Shown: positions 59,212 through 64,000 of the stretch, piece after piece | Position numbering within the stretch: position 1 is the first letter of the stretch | Layout of the letters: every line of letters begins with the position of its first letter | Origin: an uncultured Lachnospiraceae bacterium | GTDB lineage: Bacteria > Bacillota > Clostridia > Lachnospirales > Lachnospiraceae | Length of the DNA stretch: 64,000 nucleotides | Direction: 5' to 3' | Assembly: GCA_910577785.1 (NCBI GenBank) | Contig: CAJTNT010000011.1 | Span: forward strand, 21,404 to 85,403 | Position numbers and translations under genes: made by a program | The notes under the pieces: generated by a model | Told to the model about the DNA's origin: nothing | Databases searched by the model: none | The model's input: the letters and a program-made list of their open reading frames with translations, nothing else

Positions 59212-60759
59212 TTACCCTTGCACCCGCCCGGCAGCCACGTCTTCAAATTCGCGGATTATTTCTGCGTCCGGCTCTTTGGTGCAGAGGCTGACAATCAGGA
59301 TCAAGGCCAGGCTGATGGCAAAGCCAACAACCAGTGAATACAGCCCGGTGGCCGCGCCCAGGGTCTGGCCGCCCACCAGCGGTATGTAATCCCAGATAAT
59401 TACCGTGAGCCCGCCAGAAATAATCCCCGCCACGGCTCCTGGCATATTTGCGCGCTTCCAAAACAGGGAGAGCACGATCGTTGGGCCAAAGGCAGAGCCG
59501 AGGCCTGCCCAGGCATTGGACACCAGGCCCATAATGCTGCTGTTGGGATCTAAGGCAATCAGGTAAGCGAGGATGGCCACCACAATTACTGTCACGCGGC
59601 TGATTGCCAGCACCCGCTTGCTGTCCGCCTTGGGATTGATGACCCCCTGGTAAATGTCTTTAGAGGCGGAAGAAGCGGTAATCAGCAGCTGGGAATCGGC
59701 TGTCGACATAATAGCGGCTAGGATGCCGCACAGGAAAATGCCGCCGATAAACGCCAGGCTCAAGTCCTTGGTAAACAGCTGGGTAATCATTTCAATAAAT
59801 ACATTCTCTGTGGAGACAGCCCCTTCACCGAGAACCGTTGGGAACAGGTAGGCGCGGCCGACAACGCCGATAATTACGGCCATACCTAAGGAAATCGCTA
59901 CCCAGACGGTGGCAATGACCCGGGACTTCTTCAGCTCTTTCTCGCTCTTTATCGCCATAAAACGGGTCAGGATATGCGGCATCCCGCAATAGCCCAGACC
60001 CCAGGCCAGCTGTGAAATGATTTCGATTGGGCCATAGGCGCTCTCGCCATTGCTAAAGAGGTTCAGATAACCGTCTACCCCTCCCGGCACGTTGCTTGCC
60101 GCGAGGCTTGCCGTCATATTTTCCGGCCCCATAATAAAATAGGCGAGAAGCGGCACCACTAGGAGAGCCACCAGCATCAAGGTTCCCTGTATAAAGTCAG
60201 TGGTGCAGACCGCCATAAATCCACCCATAAAGGTATAAGCCAGGATAACAGCTGCACCGATGGTAAGGGCGAGCGTGTAGTCTACCCCGAACACGCTGGC
60301 AAACAGCTTGCCGCCGGCCGCAAGCGCAGACGCCGTGTAGACCAGGAAAAATACGACGATTACGATGGAAGAAACCAGCAGCAATACCTTTTTCTTGTCG
60401 TGGAAACGGTTTTCCAGGTATTCTGGGAATGTCACTGAGTTATTGGCGCGGATGGTATAACGGCGCAGCCTTGCTGAAATAATATACCAGTTCAGCACTG
60501 TGCCAATAAAGAGCCCGACTGCAATCCAGGCCTGCCCGGTCCCCAGGGCATATACAGAGCCCGGCAGGCCCATCAGCAGCCAGCCGCTCATGTCAGAAGC
60601 CTGTGCCGAAAGGGCTGCTACCCAGCCGCCCAGGCCGCGGCCTCCCAGAAAATAATCATCCGCATCCTTATTCCGCTTCATATAAAATGCGCCAATTGTG
60701 ACCATCATCAGCAGGTATGCTGCAAAGGCCACTAAGAACCAAATTGTGTTTGATGTCAT
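59212..60759 (-). CDS. putP: Sodium/proline symporter
   Basis: The 515-residue member of the sodium:solute symporter family has about 13 hydrophobic spans. It has YFLGGRGLGGWVAALSAQASDMSGWLLMGLPG near the start (Na+ and substrate region), RFMAIKSEKELKKSR, and GILAAIMSTADSQLLITASSASKDIYQ, all strong PutP signatures. It imports proline with Na+. It has its own terminator, and its start is 225 bp from the surface protein gene upstream. Confidence 0.95.
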   Translation of the reverse strand: MTSNTIWFLVAFAAYLLMMVTIGAFYMKRNKDADDYFLGGRGLGGWVAALSAQASDMSGWLLMGLPGSVYALGTGQAWIAVGLFIGTVLNWYIISARLRRYTIRANNSVTFPEYLENRFHDKKKVLLLVSSIVIVVFFLVYTASALAAGGKLFASVFGVDYTLALTIGAAVILAYTFMGGFMAVCTTDFIQGTLMLVALLVVPLLAYFIMGPENMTASLAASNVPGGVDGYLNLFSNGESAYGPIEIISQLAWGLGYCGMPHILTRFMAIKSEKELKKSRVIATVWVAISLGMAVIIGVVGRAYLFPTVLGEGAVSTENVFIEMITQLFTKDLSLAFIGGIFLCGILAAIMSTADSQLLITASSASKDIYQGVINPKADSKRVLAISRVTVIVVAILAYLIALDPNSSIMGLVSNAWAGLGSAFGPTIVLSLFWKRANMPGAVAGIISGGLTVIIWDYIPLVGGQTLGAATGLYSLVVGFAISLALILIVSLCTKEPDAEIIREFEDVAAGRVQG

Positions 60760-60875
60760 ATCATTTACTCCTTTGTGCTATTTTTGCTGCTGGCCATTCT
60801 GCCATAGCAGCTTATTTTTGTTATCTTCCATACTTTAACAAATTATCATGGTAACGTCAAGCACGAAAAAGATAA

Positions 60876-60917
60876 AAACCAGCCAGGTACAGATGGATAT
60901 CTTTCCCTGGCTGGTTT
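60876..60917 (-). terminator. Terminator of the Big_2 surface protein gene
   Basis: A perfect 12-bp stem AAACCAGCCAGG / CCTGGCTGGTTT on the minus strand is followed by TTATCTTTTTC, about 70 bp after the surface-protein stop. Confidence 0.88.
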
Positions 60918-60983
60918 CAGCCTTAAAAATGATAAAATGTTATAACTCCATATTCTCATCCTTATCTGCTTAGATGTGCAGAA

Positions 60984-62726
60984 CTATTGCGTGATGATGC
61001 CGCTGTTTCCTGCATCTGGGCAGCAGTCGCCGGTCTTATTACCGGTCAGGGTACCGTCATTGCCCCAGCTCCATCCAGAAATCTGGCCTTTGTTCTCTGC
61101 GGCAATGCCACCGGCATAGCTGTTGCCCTGCGTACCAGAACAGTTTAATTCTGTGGCGCTGACTTTGACATTGATCAGCTTCCCACTGCCCTGGTTGACG
61201 GCTACGATGCCGCCAATCCGGCCAAAGCCTGAAATAGACTCCCCTTTGAGGTTTTCCACGCTGCAGTTGATGACTTTTCCATAGTTGTTTGCCACGATGC
61301 CGCCTGCATTTCTGTTCCCATCCCAGCCGGATAAGGTTACGTTCAGGTTGCCGCCCAGGACTTTGCAGCCGGTGATGCTCCCGGTCTCCTGCTGCTCAGC
61401 GCAGATAATCCCAGAATATCCATATTTGCCATTGCCTTCCACGTTGGTAAGGGTTGTGCAGTTATCGAAGACGCATCCCTGGATGGAGCCGCTGTTTTTG
61501 GCTACCAGGCAAGCGCCGTAGCCTCTTTTTAATTTTGTCCCCAGGTTGGCGGAGCAGTTAGAGAGCGTGATATTCTTCAGCAGGCCTTTCTCGCCGACGA
61601 TGTAGAACATCGCGCTGCCGTCGCCGTCGGAAGTATTCTTGATCAGCAGGTTGGAAATGGTCTTCCCGGCGCCGTCATAGGTACCCACAAAGGGATTGTC
61701 TTCCCGGAACATGGCGATAAAATCAGCGTAATTGCCATCAATGTTGTCTGTCTGCACGAAATAGCATCCGTTGTGCTGGCTTACTTTCTGGAGCTGCGCC
61801 AGATCCGCCACCTGATAGGGGTTTTTCTGGGAACCGTTGCCGCCTGCGAAATCATTTTTCTCTGAAACGGTCAGGTAGTTGGCGGACAGAGTCTCCTTCT
61901 TGCCTGCCTTAATGCGCACACGGCAGGAATTATCGCCTACATAGGAGCCGTCCGCTTTTCTTCCGTCCCATTGGAAGGTGTAGGACTGTCCTTTCCTGCA
62001 AGTTGCAAAAGACTTTTTATAGACAACCTGATCTGCTGCATCCAAAATCTGCGCTTCTACTTTCGTCGTACTCGTGTCTAATGCAAACTTCACTTCTGCT
62101 TTGGAAAGGCCGCAGATAAAATCCCCGCCCCCTGCAGTGTAGAACTCTAACGTGGTTGCCGTTGCGTCCGCAGGGGGAGCCTTCTTTACGGTAACTTGAC
62201 ATTGATATGTGCTGGATGCAACCTTGGCCTTGATTGTTGTCTTGCCTGCCTTGACAGCTTTCACAGCCCCTTTGCTGGAAACAGTGGCTACGCTCTTATT
62301 GGCGGAAGACCACTTTACCTTTCCCTTGGAATTGGTAAACTTGAGCTGGTAGCTCTTCTTCTCTGTCAGGCTCAAACTGGAACGGTTCAGCTTGGCGTCC
62401 TTTACGGTTACCTTGCAGGTATATTTCTTCTTGCCAACCTTCGCTGTTACTGTAGCCGTGCCTCTCTTCTGGGCGGTAACCACGCCCTTGGAAGAAACCT
62501 TGGCAACACTGCTTTTGCTGCTCTTCCAAACAACTTTTTTCTTGTTATTCTTCAACTTCAGAGTTTTACTGTTCCCCACGACCAGGGAGATTTTCTTGCT
62601 GCTGATCTGCGGCGACGCCGCCTGTGCCGGTTCCTGCATTAAAAATATGCAGGCGCATGCCAGAAGCAGCCCTACCATCATGCCCCTCCCTATCTTACCA
62701 TACTGACGTCTCTTATTCCTTCCCAT
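60984..62726 (-). CDS. Secreted Big_2 domain surface protein
   Basis: The 580-residue protein has a signal peptide (GMMVGLLLACACIFLMQEPAQA). Two Big_2 Ig-like domains follow at about 40-110 and 112-180 (KVVWKSSKSSVAKVSSKGVVTAQKRGTATVTAKVGKKKYTCKVTV and a second copy). A FlgD-like Ig segment (KSYTFQWDGRKADGSYVGDNSCRV-like, about 255-290) and a right-handed repeat region with GLUG-type units (GIVANNYGKVINCSVENLKG; GIVAVNQGSGKLINV; GIAAENKGQISGW) follow. No cell-wall anchor is seen. AGGAGG precedes the start. Adhesion or polysaccharide binding is inferred. Confidence 0.9.
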   Translation of the reverse strand: MGRNKRRQYGKIGRGMMVGLLLACACIFLMQEPAQAASPQISSKKISLVVGNSKTLKLKNNKKKVVWKSSKSSVAKVSSKGVVTAQKRGTATVTAKVGKKKYTCKVTVKDAKLNRSSLSLTEKKSYQLKFTNSKGKVKWSSANKSVATVSSKGAVKAVKAGKTTIKAKVASSTYQCQVTVKKAPPADATATTLEFYTAGGGDFICGLSKAEVKFALDTSTTKVEAQILDAADQVVYKKSFATCRKGQSYTFQWDGRKADGSYVGDNSCRVRIKAGKKETLSANYLTVSEKNDFAGGNGSQKNPYQVADLAQLQKVSQHNGCYFVQTDNIDGNYADFIAMFREDNPFVGTYDGAGKTISNLLIKNTSDGDGSAMFYIVGEKGLLKNITLSNCSANLGTKLKRGYGACLVAKNSGSIQGCVFDNCTTLTNVEGNGKYGYSGIICAEQQETGSITGCKVLGGNLNVTLSGWDGNRNAGGIVANNYGKVINCSVENLKGESISGFGRIGGIVAVNQGSGKLINVKVSATELNCSGTQGNSYAGGIAAENKGQISGWSWGNDGTLTGNKTGDCCPDAGNSGIITQ

Positions 62727-63145
62727 GCCTTCCTCCTATTGTTGCTATGTTTTTGTGGCTGTTCCACAACATTATCGCTGCGGTTCCTGTAACATTCCCC
62801 AGCTTCAACGTTACGGTTTTTTCTATGCATATCTGGCCGTTTCTGCTCGATACGCAAAAAGTATTATTTTATTATAACCCCTCCCGTAAAATTCTGTCAA
62901 CCTTTTTTTCTTTTTCATATAGGTGTGAGCAACTCCCATTCGCGAAGCGAATTTTAAATGGATTTGCGAATGTTATTGTGAACGGAGTAAACAGCAACAC
63001 GCAATTTTCCGCATTCCCTATTGCAGCGGCTCCAGAAAAAGCGTAAAATAGAGAAAGCAACCGAAAAACATAACAAAACAATACCCAAAAGTAATGTTTC
63101 ATCCCTTTTATGATGATACAAAACCCAACAAAAAAGGAGGCCTCC
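62727..63145. other. Gene-free AT-rich region between divergent genes
   Basis: This stretch should hold the promoters of the surface protein (minus) and the methyltransferase (plus). ATTCGCGAAGCGAAT near 62939-62953 is a short palindrome followed by a repeat of its arm (ATTTGCGAAT). I see no RNA gene. Confidence 0.4.
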
Positions 63146-63922
63146 ATGGCAAATTTATATGACAGAGCTGATATTTATGACCTATTTGAAAACGAAGAGA
63201 AATACCAGGCAATAAAACGGCATTGGGCGAAAATACTGGAAGGACGCGAGATCCACACCCTGCTGGACGTAAGCATTGGAACCGGAAGCCTGACGCTGCC
63301 TGCGGCAGAGCTGGGCGTAACATTGTATGGTTCAGACTTGAGCGGGGGAATGCTGGCAAAATGCGGACAAAAATTAAAAGCCCGCGGCTTAAGCGCGGAC
63401 TTGCGGGAATGTGATTTCCGCAGCCTTACGGAAAAATTCAGCGAAACATTTGACTGTGTCGGCAGCACGGGGAACTCGCTTCCCCATGTGACAAATGAGG
63501 ATTTGCAGCACACTCTAGAACAGATGGATGCGCTGGTCAAGGAGGGCGGCTACCTCTACTACGATATGCGCAACTGGGACAAAATCCTCGCCGAACGCAA
63601 GCGGTTTTACCTCTATAACCCTATGTTCGTAGAAGATACCCGGGTAAACCTCGTCCAGGTATGGGATTACCATGGGGAGGAATCTATGGATTTCCATCTG
63701 CTGTATACATTTGAAAAAGAGAACCAGATTGTGCAGAAGGAACATTTCGAAGAAACTTATTACCCCGTGCGCCGGGCAGCCATCCTGGATAAATTAAGGC
63801 AGCTTGGCTACCAGGATATCCAGGCCATGTGCCACCCAGCTTACTTTGAAAAGGTATCCGCCGATGAGGCGGACTGGTATTGCGTAGTGGCCAGGAAATC
63901 AAATATACCCCATACCCTTTAA
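63146..63922 (+). CDS. Class I SAM-dependent methyltransferase
   Basis: The 258-residue protein has the methyltransferase_25/11 pattern: motif I LLDVSIGTGSLTLPAAELG, LYGSDLSGGMLAKC (motif II acidic residue) and DCVGSTGNSLPHV, then a beta-rich C-terminal part. AAGGAGG lies 5 bases before the ATG at 63146, so I reject a 12-residue longer frame. The substrate is unknown. Its last 24 bases overlap the opposing transporter gene. Confidence 0.88.
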   Translation: MANLYDRADIYDLFENEEKYQAIKRHWAKILEGREIHTLLDVSIGTGSLTLPAAELGVTLYGSDLSGGMLAKCGQKLKARGLSADLRECDFRSLTEKFSETFDCVGSTGNSLPHVTNEDLQHTLEQMDALVKEGGYLYYDMRNWDKILAERKRFYLYNPMFVEDTRVNLVQVWDYHGEESMDFHLLYTFEKENQIVQKEHFEETYYPVRRAAILDKLRQLGYQDIQAMCHPAYFEKVSADEADWYCVVARKSNIPHTL

Positions 63923-64000
63923 AAGGAAAATCCATCCGGTCAGCGTAAAGGCGGAGAGCAATGTGGTCGAAACCACGGCGCTGGCCGTCAGCGTGCCGTC
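63899..64000 (-). CDS. C-terminus of a probable AEC family transporter, partial
   Basis: The last 33 codons of a minus-strand gene enter from the right edge. They read DGTLTASAVVSTTLLSAFTL, then TGWIFLLKGMGYI and a stop. A small-residue helix ASxVVSTTLLS followed by a final hydrophobic helix is typical of the end of auxin-efflux-carrier (AEC)/malate permease proteins. Only the tail is visible, so the family is tentative. Confidence 0.45.
   Translation of the reverse strand, partial: DGTLTASAVVSTTLLSAFTLTGWIFLLKGMGYI

Overview
The window looks like a piece of a Lachnospiraceae (Clostridium cluster XIVa) chromosome. The evidence is strong AGGAGG-type ribosome binding sites, the order cysE-cysS-mrnC-rlmB-sigH, a flavodiiron protein with superoxide reductase (strict-anaerobe oxygen defence), a VanZ-like protein, a DUF1653 protein, DUF5716/DUF5717 proteins and very large LamG surface proteins. 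Base composition is moderately GC-rich in most genes. AT-rich islands at about 1.8-2.4 kb, 17-19 kb and 31.2-33.2 kb suggest acquired DNA. All family assignments come from reading the proteins; no database was searched.

Region 1 (1-12.9 kb, minus strand) is one long operon read from a good promoter at 12.9 kb. It encodes a DUF5717-type giant, an Hsp70/actin-fold protein (DUF5716 type), a small repeat-like protein, a coiled-coil membrane protein, a SWIM zinc-finger protein, a HEAT-like protein, an internally deleted AlbA_2 regulator, a MoxR AAA+ ATPase and a DUF5682 protein that runs off the left edge. The last part is the known MoxR/SWIM/DUF5682 neighbourhood (normally with a VWA protein). 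Its joining to the DUF5716/5717 block makes a candidate multi-component NTP-driven system of unknown function.

Region 2 (13-24.2 kb) is accessory. It has a CobD/HisC-like aminotransferase, VanZ, a proline-rich exported protein, an XRE regulator, superoxide reductase, an AAA ATPase plus PD-(D/E)XK nuclease pair, a protein kinase-NACHT fusion whose frame breaks near its 3' end, an unrecognised protein with a 36-bp internal duplication, and a second XRE regulator.

Region 3 (24.2-35.6 kb) holds hemW and lepA. It also holds a two-gene redox operon in which an acyl-CoA dehydrogenase/EtfA/rubredoxin fusion sits beside a flavodiiron protein, which suggests an O2 (or peroxide) reduction route. An AAA_15/RloB-like (PARIS/OLD-related) pair follows, whose 3' end is fused to a truncated LamG gene at one recombination joint. 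Uma2 and tRNA-Thr(GGU) complete the region.

Region 4 (35.7-48.4 kb) is mainly housekeeping: sigH, rlmB, mrnC, cysS, cysE behind an attenuator-like leader, then an Eis-like acetyltransferase, ispF, apt, glf, a NYN/OST-HTH protein, ktrB-ktrA, PAP2 and DUF1653.

Region 5 (48.4-64 kb) contains a roughly 1980-residue LamG/FIVAR-like surface protein, a second Uma2, an isochorismatase-like hydrolase, ilvBN, putP, a Big_2 surface protein, a methyltransferase and the end of a probable AEC transporter.

A dispersed roughly 180-bp element occurs at 24.2 kb and 58.9 kb, with an internally deleted relative at 56.4 kb. Its two full copies differ by compensatory changes in three helices, so it is a good candidate for an undescribed structured RNA or RNA-forming mobile element.
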